NCBI GenBank assembly: GCA_905250025.1
Contig: CAJNOJ010000011.1
Coordinates: 129,287 to 193,286, forward strand
Direction: 5' to 3'
Length of the DNA: 64,000 bases
From: Adineta ricciae
Lineage: Eukaryota > Rotifera > Eurotatoria > Adinetida > Adinetidae
Shown here: one piece after another, positions 1 through 12,400 of the stretch
How the letters are laid out: the number at the start of each line of letters is the position of its first letter
Position numbering within the stretch: position 1 is the first letter of the stretch
Translations under genes and position numbers: made by a program
The notes under the pieces: model-generated
The model's input: the letters and a program-made list of their open reading frames with translations, nothing else
What the model was told of the DNA's origin: nothing
Databases searched by the model: none

Positions 1-3000
1 AAAGAAATTGTAGAGTTCTCAACAGAATATTTAATTTGAAAATGTCAAGTCTATTTATTCTTAGTTCTATAATAAAATATGAATGAGATAAGACCTCTTA
101 ACTTCGGTATATTCTGCGTGATGAATCAGGAGAAAGAAATAATCGATGAGGACTCAATAGTGAACTGTCAATGGCAATGAAACTGATGTGAGATTTGATT
201 TCCTTCTTGCATACGAATAACAGTTGGCCCGGTGTATTGGGTATGGTTGATGACGCCGATCGGATTAGCACATGCTGCTGAAGGGCGGGCAGACAGAAAC
301 AGGCAAGCAAGCAAGCAAGTAATCTTAACATTTCTACCCAAGAGAGATGCATAATGAATGTGCTGGATGAATCGTTCCAACTGGCATGTCTTGTTGTCTT
401 AACATATATTTATATACAGAATCGAGAGAGATCGGTATCGATCTACCTCACTATTGCCCATTCGGTGTCGACCTTAATGTGATACTCTCAAACGCATGTG
501 TTGTGAAATGAGCTGCTATTCTTCGAGTATTCATTGATTTATTCATTCGTACTTACACAAATTAAATAAATATGAAGACAATGAGTGGATACTGAATCTT
601 CTAGTAGTAATCGTGTGAATTTCCAAGTGTTTATTAATTGAGAAGAAGAACGATGTGTTCGCTCTTTTTCTTCTTCTTCTTCTTCTGTCTCGTGGCTTCG
701 TTTAATATCAACAACGTGGATGAATATTGCGATGAGTGTTGATTGTTGTTGTTGTTGTTGTCTTCGTCGTTGTCGTAGAGCGAGAGAGAAAATTCATTGG
801 TACTAGCGTCTATTCGATGGCGTAGGCATTATATCTCTTAGTAATAGAAGAGAAGAACGCGAGCAGAGAAGGCAAAAATTCGAGAAAATAGACTGTTCGC
901 TGCTAATATGTTGTTTCTCGAGAGCAACGCGAGATTTCTTCCATTGCATTGACTTGTGTTCGCTCTCGCATACTGTTACAGAAACGATCATCCGTCGGCC
1001 GAAAGAGAATCGTCTCTGTGCGTAACAAAAGAAAGAGCGAGCATCGAGCAGGTTTTCGTGATGTCTTCCTTGTATCTTTCTCTTTCTCGTTTGCTGTCGT
1101 TCTCATCGGCTTGTCGCTCCTAAGCACAACGACAGCGGCGACAGATCATTTGAATACATGTGCATGGATATGAAATATAAATATAGATAGATCTGCACGC
1201 CAGCAATCAAAGAAGAAAACGATGACCGAATTAGAAAACTAAGAAGATAATTTGATAGAAAGAATAGTCTTAAGTGATCTTCATTAGTCTTTGTCTCTCT
1301 TCTGTTTACTAGTCGATAATGACATTTATAGAGTGGGAACCTTTACTAAGATTTGTTCATTTTTCAATCTTGCAAACATTTTATTTGCTCTTCGGATGAT
1401 AGATGGATCTGACGGAATCAACAGATACGACTATGTAATGTATCTACATTAAATGAAGCATGTATAAACTTGTTTACTAATCGTTTATGATTGCTAACTC
1501 GAATAAATATACGTGAATGTCTCTTGAGAGCTGAGATTGTCCTATTAAGATGTATTCCGATTTACGATCGTTTAGACTCTCTTGAAAAGCTATGATGCAG
1601 ATTTAATTGATTCAGTCAATCAAGGATGGCAAGTCTTAAATAGAGCTTTGACTATGTCATTTATCATTAAAGAAATGGGTACGTATAGAATCAACGTGTA
1701 AAGAAGGGGGAGAGAGATTATTTCATCGATTAATGAGAAAATAGAACAGAAGATCGAGTCGGCCTTGTTGAGCTGAAAGCAACAACGGATAACAGCTTTG
1801 TACAGTTCTACTCAATCTGTATAATTGTTTACTGTTGAATGGTCGTTTCCTTTCTGCTACTCTCTTTCTGTTTCGAAAGACAATGCTCGAGAAAATGTCA
1901 TCAATAATAATGCATCATCTAATTGGCGTGACGATGATCTATCTCCAGACATCATACTTCTGTGTTTGGACTAGAACGAGCAATGATGCTGTCCGGGCGA
2001 ATGCATTTCCTAGTATCAACAAAACATGATGATGCTCTTTGTCACATTAGATAGTATATACAGAGGAAGACATAAGATGGAAAGAGCATTTGGTATCTTC
2101 GTCATCAATTTATCTTCATACGGGAATAAAGCACATTCAATGTCGTTATTCTTCGTTGAGAGGAACTAGTTTAGTCTTGGATTTATTAATCAATTCTAAA
2201 CGGATTCTGATTGATGTCACTATCAATCAGCTAAATTAAATTACACGCAAGTCCTTATCGAGAGCAAGACGCTTTTCGAATGGATTTCTGTGGCTTGACT
2301 AAAACGAATCAACTACTTACGGGAATAATGAATGCCGTGATACACAATTAAGATAAAAGAAAGAAGAACGTTACAAAGCAGGTGAATGTGTATTCTGTTT
2401 TGGTTCCTTTTCGAATTGATGTCGTGTTACTCTTTTTTTTTCTCTGATGATGTTGTAACAGCACTGTGGGCACATACACAAACGGCTACCCCCTGTGTTG
2501 CTGCTGTGTTTCAATTAATACGCACACCGACTGCGTAAGATTGAGAAAGAAGGAATACGAAGGTGTACTGCGCGCACACTAAATTAGGTTTCCAGATGTC
2601 TCTTTAGAAGTATTCTAAGACAAAGAATAGCCCGATAAATCTCGTCGAGAATATGTGCAGATGTGCAAAGACAAAAAAGAGGCACACAGCGATGATCGAG
2701 TCAAACAAAATTACCAGTCAACTTTTCTCACAACTAACTAACAGATGTAGAAGGTCAACAAGATAATTATCAACCTGTTGTTGTTGTCCGGATGATCCTA
2801 GTTCGTCATTGTTACTAATCATGTATTTACATATGATAAAACTAAGACGACATGCATAGCTTCCCTCTGTTCGATCACTGGTGATCGACATGGATGACAT
2901 TCGGATGTGACTTTTCCCAAGGCGAATGTTTCCCGAAACTTCTTCGCTGAGTCGGAATTGTTTTTCGAATCGAATCCAGTCGGATGTTGAACTTACCTTA

Positions 3001-4341
3001 TGTTAAAGTTCTACTTCGCTTTTTTAAACGACGATGATATTCAAGACTTTTCTCTCGGATGAGACAAATACCAGACTATCCGTTTGCAATAGGTCTTGTT
3101 TGTATCTTGTCGTTGTCTTCTATGAATAACAACAAAGAACAACAAGATGAGAGAAAAAAACCAAAGGCAACATCCAGACATCGTTCTCTCGCTCGCTCGC
3201 TCGCTCTATCTTTCGATGATGATGATGGTAACAAGAAATGATAATGATCCAATAATCAGATCCGGCTGTCGTTCTTTTTCGCCAATGTATTTGCAATGAA
3301 GAACGATTGACAGGTGATTACAAATAACATAGTTACATTTGTTCTTCCAATGACATGTTTTATACGAATACATATGTTTGTATATGTACACATGAAGAAC
3401 AAATTATTAAAAGTCTTTAATCAGAAGATAGTCGAAACAATAGCGATGAAAGATTCTATCTAGTGAAATCATAATGATAAACTTGGATTCGGGATTGAAC
3501 TGTGTGAACTATAAGATGTTGGCGCATCTAGACTTGATTGATTTTTCTACGGGGATTTCACTGCAATGATCAAGAGGAGATTTATCGTACGGTTCAAAGA
3601 TCGATAATTATTTCTGGGCATGTTCATGTTCTGTTGCAGTCGAGAAAATGACATGTTTTCCATTCTAGATGTAACTTTTGTTGCAACTACGAAAATAACG
3701 AGTCTGAAATGCGTTCGCCATTCACTTGAAAATTAGTTCTATTTCAGTAGTATCTCGTGATCCAATCAATAAAAAAAACTGCATCCGGTTGTTATGTTTT
3801 TGTTCTCTTCTTTCTTTTTTCTTTTTTTCGTTTAAAAAAAATACATTAGAAAAAAGATAAACTATTAACTTGTGCATGAATGCCTCTAGAAAAGAGATAT
3901 AGAGAAAGGAGAATCTATGCGTAGTTATGAGCATTCAATTAGTCGATGAGAGAAATGACTTTGTCCCACAAGACATTTCTTTTCTTTTCAGTTATTTAGA
4001 GAGGCTTGAATGAAAAACTTCTTTCACATCTCAAAATCTCTTTGCCGATTACATAAAGTTCTATTTGAGTTGATTGCATTAGATAAAATAGGGATAAGAT
4101 TGATTCGAAATCAAGTTCAATTGTGCTCAGATGGTAATCCTATTTGTGTAGGGATAATGACAGAGACACTCTTTTGTGTATCGCAGCAAGTCTTTCATAC
4201 AGATTCGTTGTATTAGATAACTTGAAGGAAGATAGAATTAAATATTTGAGCCAAAAAAAAAGAAGCCAGAGTAGAAAGCACGGCTTGATGCTAATGGAAT
4301 AACGCGCAGAAGAAAGAAAAATCGAGAGAGAGAGTTTTGAG
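1..4341. other. Long non-coding region, no supported gene
   Basis: I see no convincing exon here on either strand. The open frames are short, lack recognisable motifs, and have no coherent splice partners. Low-complexity tracts include a TTC/CTT run near 665–690 and a GTT-rich run near 740–775, plus GAGAGA-type purine tracts near 4325. A minus-strand frame near 98–352 begins with a hydrophobic leader, but it partly arises from a GCAA tetranucleotide run at about 303–320. The region probably holds the upstream regulatory sequence of the neuropeptide gene at 4.6 kb. Confidence 0.6.
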
Positions 4342-4348
4342 TATAAAA
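4342..4348 (+). promoter_or_regulatory. TATA box of neuropeptide gene
   Basis: TATAAAA lies 231 nt before the coding start. A plausible 5' UTR intron follows: a GTAAGT donor at 4380 and a TTTTCTAG acceptor ending at 4565, only 13 nt before the ATG at 4579. The acceptor could instead receive a trans-spliced leader, which is known in bdelloid rotifers. The sequence alone does not decide between these. Confidence 0.4.
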
Positions 4349-4578
4349 ATGCGAGAAGCAAACCAAGTGAAATCAATTTGTAAGTATTTGACAACTGATT
4401 TACTCTTTGTCATGTCAAGCAAATAGCTGAGTGATATTCTTGTTTTTCTCGTCGTCATTTGATAATCAAGGCCGAATCATAATAGGAACTAGAATGAGTG
4501 TTAAATGAAATCATTTCCGAAAGCATCGAAGTAAAATTACATTTCAATTATTTATCATTTTCTAGATTCTTTTGCGAA

Positions 4579-5041
4579 ATGAGACCTTCATCTGTACTTC
4601 TGATCCTTGCCAGTGTCCTTTTGGTGCTCGTATGCAAACTTACATTGACAGGTAAGACAAACGAAACCCGATTGATACCGAAAGTGAATGCATGATTTAG
4701 ATGCTGCGGCACTTATCAACGATGCTTCTATCCTTGAGAATAGTGCAAGTAACGAAGATTATGCATCTGTACGAAACAAGAAGGATACAAGTGCATTAGC
4801 AGCACAACAAGTGATTCCAGCCCCATTTCGTCGTCATCACTTGAAATTCGGTGTACTCGGCAAACGCTATGCCTATGGTTATCTGGGCAAACGAAATGAA
4901 GGTAGGACGGCAATGTTTTCTGTTGAAGGTTCTCACAGATTTTTCATTGTAGCATCACAAGCAAACACGAATTCCGAAGACTGGCTAGACAACTCGCGCG
5001 AACGACGTGCTGGCCGTCCACAATACGGAATGTTGGGTTAA
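4579..5041 (+). CDS. Neuropeptide precursor, GxLamide (allatostatin-A/buccalin-like)
   Basis: This is a secreted prohormone. The ATG at 4579 opens a hydrophobic signal peptide (residues 1–24, MRPSSVLLILASVLLVLVCK). Introns are at 4652–4700 (49 nt) and 4902–4952 (51 nt, length divisible by three, so retention keeps the frame). After the RR at the end of an acidic spacer come HHLKFGVLG-KR and YAYGYLG-KR. After the second intron and another dibasic RR, the protein ends in AGRPQYGMLG. Cleavage and Gly-directed amidation would give peptides ending in FGVLamide, YGYLamide and YGMLamide. The aromatic-Gly-x-Leu-amide ending resembles the allatostatin-A/buccalin family; assignment to that family is inference. 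The start was chosen because it opens the signal peptide just after a strong acceptor. Confidence 0.82.
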
Positions 5042-5078
5042 AGTGTCTATATAATATCGACAGTTGACCATATTATTC

Positions 5079-5084
5079 AATAAA
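5079..5084 (+). terminator. Polyadenylation signal of neuropeptide gene
   Basis: AATAAA lies 38 nt after the stop codon of the neuropeptide precursor, at typical spacing for a compact 3' UTR. Confidence 0.55.
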
Positions 5085-6412
5085 CAGTATCCCTTTCATT
5101 ATTTCATTCTTTTATCATCCTTAAACAATAATAATATCATTACTAGCGATGCTATGTTCTTCTCATGGGTTTAGTCGATAAAAGAAGTGATAGAAATTGT
5201 CACGCACACACACACATATATATATATATATTTAGCTATTGCACATCCAAATTTGCTATTAAATATAGAATCTAACAGGGTCAGTCTGCCATCGTTTTCG
5301 GATAGCCTTCTGCTCTTGAAGAAGAAGATATTTTCCTCGATCCGAATGATTAGTCGTAGCAGAAGTTCTCACGTGTTTCTTATTCCATCACATTAAGAAA
5401 TTCAACGAAGTTGAAAACATCTGCAATTTTCAATGAATATCACAATAAGCCATTATAATTATTAATAGATGATGAGAACGCTTCTAGAAACGATATCGAT
5501 GCGTGTCTACTAATTGACATCATGTTAAAATGAGTTTATGTCTGGATCTTAATAACAAATAGCTGTCTGCTTCGAAACAGTAGAATTTATTGATACAAGG
5601 TGTTGAACAGAAGGAAAACAGGCTATGATGATCAGATAAAAAACCAATGTCGAGTAATTAAATACGACATACGTGCTCTGCACTTACTGTTTTCTCCTTA
5701 CATTCGTCAGATGGGCAATTATCAGAAGAAAAAAACAAATCCAATTTTCAATTTTAATGCAAAACATGCCATTTTCTAATTCTTCAGAATTCTGAACCCG
5801 TATTTTCCTCGATGAACGACTAACCAGACTTCCGCACAAGAACATTCATCCACGTCAGTTAATAAACCAATGAAACATAACTTGAATTCAATTGTCTGGT
5901 TTCCACTTTTTAGATACAACGCTTGTCACAATTTTTTGCGTAATATTAACTTTATTATAAAAGATTCAGTCATATATATATATATGTGTGTGTGTGTGAA
6001 GAGCTACTTTACAATATTTTGTTTGCAAAGTGAATTTAAGAACAGATACAAACAACAACAGTAGTAAGATGGAGAGAAGAAAACATCATTGGGCATCGGT
6101 CATGAGGAAGAGGAGGAGAAGAAGAGAAACAAACACTGTGTTACAGTTACAAGAAGATCAAGAGTAAACGACGAGTAAGAGAATGGTAATACACACATGC
6201 AGACGTATTAGCGTGACTATTCTAAAACGTTTTTTCATCGAATAAAAGACAAACTACAAAGCACAAAGAAAAAGAAAATTGTTTCTCAATCAGTTTGAGC
6301 GTGAGAAAAAGAAACAATGTGTTTACGAAAATAGATGATGCCAGAAGAAACAATATGTTCTTGATTAGATTAAGTCATGTGCAAGAAAAGATTTCAACAC
6401 ATTAATTAGTGT
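5085..6412. other. Intergenic, no gene seen
   Basis: AT-rich sequence with short dinucleotide runs (CA/TA near 5204–5230, TA/TG near 5970–5998) and GA-rich tracts near 6090–6130. No exon with coding character is visible. In particular, no laminin-G coding sequence lies downstream of the perlecan-like stop codon at 6413 on the minus strand. Confidence 0.6.
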
Positions 6413-9400
6413 CTACGAACGTCTTTTCTTCTTCTTCTTACGTGCTTCATCATTTCCACGTATAGTAACTGGTGCATAAGCTGCAAACGGCTGCGGTTGA
6501 CCAGGTACACTCACTGAACATTGAAAATACATCTGTTCCGATGTTGCATCATCAGTTGGAGCAATGATAACGCTATTTCCTTGTTGCTAAACAAACCAAT
6601 ATATTTTAAAAAAATGAGAACACACATCGACATGTTTGTCTAGTGATTGATACATACACGAGCATAACTTGGTAAACTAGTATCGTGTGCATATTTGCCC
6701 CATTTAACTGTATATTGTTGACTGCCTTTGACATTACAAGTTAGAGTAACTTCTCCACCACGGCCAACGGTTGCTTCGCTCGGGTCAACAGATACTTCAA
6801 CGTGTCCAGCTTGTTGTTGATAATCATCGCTTCGATCGTAGCCTCCGGCTGAGCCACCTATAATTAGCAAATAGGCCTCCTGATTTGAATAAAAAAGTAA
6901 CGCCTCACCGTCAAGTCGAAGATCATAGGAACTTTCATGTGTTCCAACTTCTGGCGCACGTGGGAAGCTGACTTCGCATCTGAAAAAATACAATAGAAAT
7001 GAGTCGTGTCTGAACGTGAAAACTTACCGATAACGTCCAGCATCATGCGCTTGAGCATTACGAACAGTTAACAAACCATTTGGATGAACTTCAACATCTA
7101 TGCATAGTAAACAGTAATCAGATTATTTTATGAAAACACATCGATAGAATTTTACTATTTTCTAATTGTTGGGCATCTTTGGTGAAGACATATTCGTATG
7201 GTTGTTCAACACTACCATGAACGGTACATTGTAAATAAATGTCCTGTCCGATTTGATGACTTTGTTCGTCGCGTGCTTGAAAACGTACGTCAACATAGCT
7301 GCGCGAGCCGTCATGTGAACCGCCGCCTAGAAATTTCGATAACATTGGTATAATTAAAGGTAATAGCTTGTATGCGCTACTTACCATAGCCTCCATGGTG
7401 CCCTTCTGAGAAAAAAAAAGATCAAATAAGTGTACGAAAGAAAATATTTTTATCTCGAATACTTACGAGCTTCTTTCCATCGAATATAGACTGGTGCCGA
7501 TGCACGACCATATGCATTGACGATGTTGAGTGTGTAACGTCCATCGATATGACTTGATTGACCTTCGACATGCAATGTGCCATCATCACGTGCACTGATA
7601 CCATCTGGTAAATATGTTGAACCGTCTTTGGACCAGGTAATTGTTGCTCCACTATCTCCCTGAAATTGTACAAAGTATATTTGATATATAAACCAAATAA
7701 TCACTTACATAAAGATTTGGTCGAATATCGATGATTTCATTGTGACCAACTTCGTATTGAGTTGGCGAGAAGCTAACTTGTGGTGCACCCGTTGCTGGAT
7801 AACCGCCATGTCCTCGACCACGTCGTGGTTCAACAATAATATTTAATTCTTGTCGATCCTCGCCATGTGGATTACGCACGATAACTTGATATGTGCCAGT
7901 TACATCCAGTGTAGCACGGCTTAGAATGAGACGATTCGATTCAACAGTGAATACGGATGGAATTGGTTGATGACCTTGATCAGTCAATTTGTTCCAAATA
8001 ACTTCGATTGGATCATGTGACTAAACACAGATCTTAATCAATTATGAATATACTGAATTTGTTCTGAACTTACGCTAACTGTGTATTGAACAATCATACG
8101 TTGACCTTCTTTGAGATTGATTGTTCGTGGTTCGATTCTTATTCTCGGTGAACCGCCTGAAACAGTTGTTATTTTTATGGCTTAAAATCATCAATTTAAT
8201 GTTCAGTTCACTCACTAGCGCTTGCATGTCCATGACTAGTAGCTTGAACACGGATTTCATACGGTACAGTAATTGGTGCACCATCCGAACCATGTAATTC
8301 ACAATAATAAGTACCCGAATGATCTGGTCGCGCACCAGCGATTTGTAATGAACTGCCATCTTGATAAATACCTGCTGGAAGTCCTGGACCATCGGCGCGT
8401 CGCCAGTGAACTCGATAGTAGCCACTTTGTGGTTGAATTGCTTGACTTGTACCTTCAGCTATTGTCAATGGACTTGGTGGCGAAAATGCCGGATAGCCAA
8501 AACCAGGGCCAACAGGTCGAGGTTGACCTGAGAAAAGCTATCATGATAAACACAAATTTATATTCAGAGAAAAATAACTAACCTGGACGGTAGTCTAAGT
8601 AGGCAGCGATACGTTCGATATGACCATCAGGATGAGTAATCGTTGCAATGTAGTTTCCACCTTGTTCCGATGATGGGTTACGGAAGACTAGATCATTGCC
8701 TTCTTGAATGACACCCACTGGCAATGGACTACCATCAGTACGACCCCATACAATCGACTGTGGTTGAGCATTCTAATAAATAAAGAGAGAGAGAAACGAC
8801 CATATTCATTTCTACAGAAACCTAAATTGAACACAAAAAATCACATACAAGAACTTGAAGTGGAACACGTTGTTCTGATTGATTGCCATCTAGGACAATA
8901 GTTAATGGAGTAGTACCATAGGCATCATACGGTCGATGATCGACATAGTATGAACCTCGTGGGCCGGATCCATAGGATGGTTGAGATGGATCTAGAATAC
9001 AATACGGATAGTATTCATTTTCTTACTTCTGTTAGTGTTATCTTTACATGTTTGATATTGATCTTCGCGCACGCATTGATTCATTCGAGCATCGAGAATG
9101 TAGCCTGGACGACAGCGTTCGCATCGGTCACCTTCACTATTACCTTGACAATCCTATAATGACAAGCAAAGAGGTGTAAATAAGACGGATGAAAACAATC
9201 AAATTTCCGCATACGAAGCATTTGCCTGTTTCACGGTCGCATCGATCTGATCGATCATGACACAATGATTGACAAGACCAACATTGTCCCAAATAGATGC
9301 CAACTAATGGATGTGGACGACCATAACCTTCAGCACATTTTTCACACGATGAGCCAGTGTAATTCGCTGGACAACGACATGATTCTACTGTTGATGCAAT

Positions 9401-12400
9401 ATCAGCATAACCTTCCCGCGCAGCAACGTTTAATGTGACACCACGGAGACTATAATCGAAAGAACAAAATATATAAATACAAGCAGAAGACAGTTTCATC
9501 TTACACAGCCGTACGTCGACCGCCAATTGGATTGATTTTAACAAGAAAAGTATCCAAATCCGAGAGTGCCATAAGAATGTTCTCTCGATCAATGTATGTA
9601 CCATCCTTACGAGTAAATGTTCTCTAAAGAAAAAGCACATAAACACACATTATGTATGTCTGTACACAATTTTACAATACAAGTTTCATACTTCGTTACA
9701 TGGAACTGAGTATGTAGCATTTGTATTTGCTTTGAATCGATGGTTTTGTGGAATTTTATGAACGAGATCGATGTTATTGCCACGTAACCAAATAAACTCA
9801 TCGTTGCTCGGTGCTTCCTTGTCATTACCGTCATTAACAAAGTGTATATCGATGTTACCATCGTATAGTGTGACTACATCACCGAGCGTCGCTTTTGGTG
9901 CTTTCCAATACAGAACATCATTGGCAGGTCGGCCTAGAGTACTTTGATCAATGGCTATTTCACGACCACCCTGACGTTGTTGAATACGATCACCAGCTTC
10001 GAAACGATCAGTTGCAAAATTCTTCGGTACGACATTCCAATTATTCAATGGTAGAGAAACCTAAACAACAAACGCACGTATTATAAACAAAGTTCTTCAG
10101 GTCCAGAATAGAAAGGTATCTTACAGCTTGTCGTCGCCAATCTGATGAAGCACAATCAGTGGACACACCAGAACAGAAACATGGTACACAACCATTGGGT
10201 GTCATGGGATTAAAATAGAAATGACCACGTTTACATTGGTTGCAACGATCACCTTCAACATTGTATTTACAAATACAACGCCCATCACGTTCCGTATGTG
10301 TACCAGTAGGATCACAACCTAATTGAAAGCAAAAGAGAATTTACTGGCATTTGAATAGAATGTGTAGACATATACCTAATGAGGGTCCAGCTCCACGCGA
10401 TATTGGAACACAATCGTAGATGGTACCACGACGAGCATCACCTTCGTAGCCCGGAGCACAGAATTCGCAGCTGGCACCGATAGTATTGTGTTGACAGTTC
10501 TACGCGAAAAGGAACACAATCGAAAATAGAGTGCCCATATGATGATACATACAAGACATCGTCCGTCTGGTGAACAGTAAGATGAATGTCCATTACAATT
10601 GCATTGTTGCTGACCTGAAGGTCGACCATTTGGATCTATTATTGAAAAATTATATTTCAAGTGGAGATCAAGCAGATTACAAACCAGAGATGACATCAAC
10701 AATTGCGTCCGGTGTTGCAAAAATAAAACCTTGGTTGTTAAGTGCTTCACATGAATAAGCGCCAGCATCAGCTGGATTTACATTGCGAACAGTGAGTGTA
10801 CCAGTAATAACGTTTGGATCATTTGTATCGATGGATTGCGACATTGTACATCGTCCATTGCCGGAACCATCATTACATACATGTCCCCAATTGAGTCGCC
10901 AGTTAATATACGGTGCTGGTGAACCACGAGCTGTGCATTGAATTGTTAATGTTTGTCCAACATTGACTTGCACTTGACGTTGCGGTGCGCCAACGACCGT
11001 GGGTTTAACTTGATGAATATAGAAACGAATCTAGACGACGATGATCAGTTTATGTATTACTTACCACAACCGTTTTCATCCGAACGATCAGGACAGTCAT
11101 TGTAACCATCGCATTGAAATGATCGTGGAATACAGACAGGATTTGGTGATGTAGCATTAGGTCCACCACAATGGAATTCACTTGGCTTGCAATATCGTTG
11201 ACGAGGGAGTAATTCTTCAATAGATGAAAACTGATCATTACTCTGAAGAAAAGACCTTTGTACACATACCACAATAACGTTGATCTTCATCACTTCCATC
11301 ATCACAATCCCTAGAATACATATTTCCTTGCGAATTCTTCTGCATTCGTATTTGATCAAGTTTGTGTCTCACCGATCACCATCACAAATCCAAAATTTCT
11401 GTACACATTTCCGTCCACGATCAGAGTTGGTGCAATGAATTTCATTCGGTTGACATTGTTCACCTAAATTTTCATTTCAACAAACTTATTCTTTACCATC
11501 ATTCTCTCATCACTCTTGCATTACCTGAGCCAGATGCTAAAATAACAAACAAACTCAACTTGTTAAAACCGAAGACAAATCTGCTTGTATCGATTCAACT
11601 TACCTCCAGCTTCGTCACTATTGTCACCACAATCGTTTTTGCCATCATAAAGATATGCTCGAGGAATACATCGACCATTGCGACACGTTGCTTCATCGAT
11701 ACTACATCGACCCGAAATGGGTTGCGAAGGTCCGCCTTAATGGATACAAAATCGAAGTCAATTAATCAACGTTAAACTGTAAACATACTGTTAATATAAA
11801 GATTGATTGAGCCACGCGCTGATTGACCACGAGAACTGGTTGCTTCACAAGTGTAAACTCCTGAATCTTGTGCTGTTGCTCGAGGAATAATTAATTGATC
11901 CGAGTAGCCACGATCAACCGTATTTCGGCTCTGATAGCAAGTATCAATGAGGAGTGATACCAAGAAAATAAATTATATTTGTTACTCACTGAAGCAAATG
12001 TCCATCGATAACTGCTTGCTTGTTCAGTTGTTCGGCAACGAAGGATGATTTGTGAGTTTTCTACTGCTTGACCTTGAGCAATATCGACTGTTACAGTGAA
12101 TCCACCGCCTAAACAATGAACACATTTACAAACCATGGTTTTATTAAGAGATGGGTATCATACCATGAACGGGCCCGCTAGGCGAAGGCGCTAGACGTAA
12201 ACGAGGGAGAAATGCATTGTGTTGTAATCTGTGCAATTATCGAAATTTACCTCCAAAAGTGAGAACACTATTGGCATCAGCATAGCTACTGCCTGGTATT
12301 GAACAACGGTAGTTGCCCAAATATGGTCTTGAAATTGGTCGAATGTGAAGTGTTTTACCACGTGGATAAAGCGGTTGTTCATCGCTGAGAAGCTAAATAG

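Noticed and set aside
98-352. Minus-strand frame with a signal-peptide-like start
   Set aside because: The hydrophobic part stems largely from a GCAA/TTGC tetranucleotide run, there is no splice partner, and the rest is not coding-like.
8075-8425. Long frames overlapping the perlecan-like exons in other frames
   Set aside because: They are out-of-frame shadows of Ig-module exons; the motif-bearing frame is the real one.
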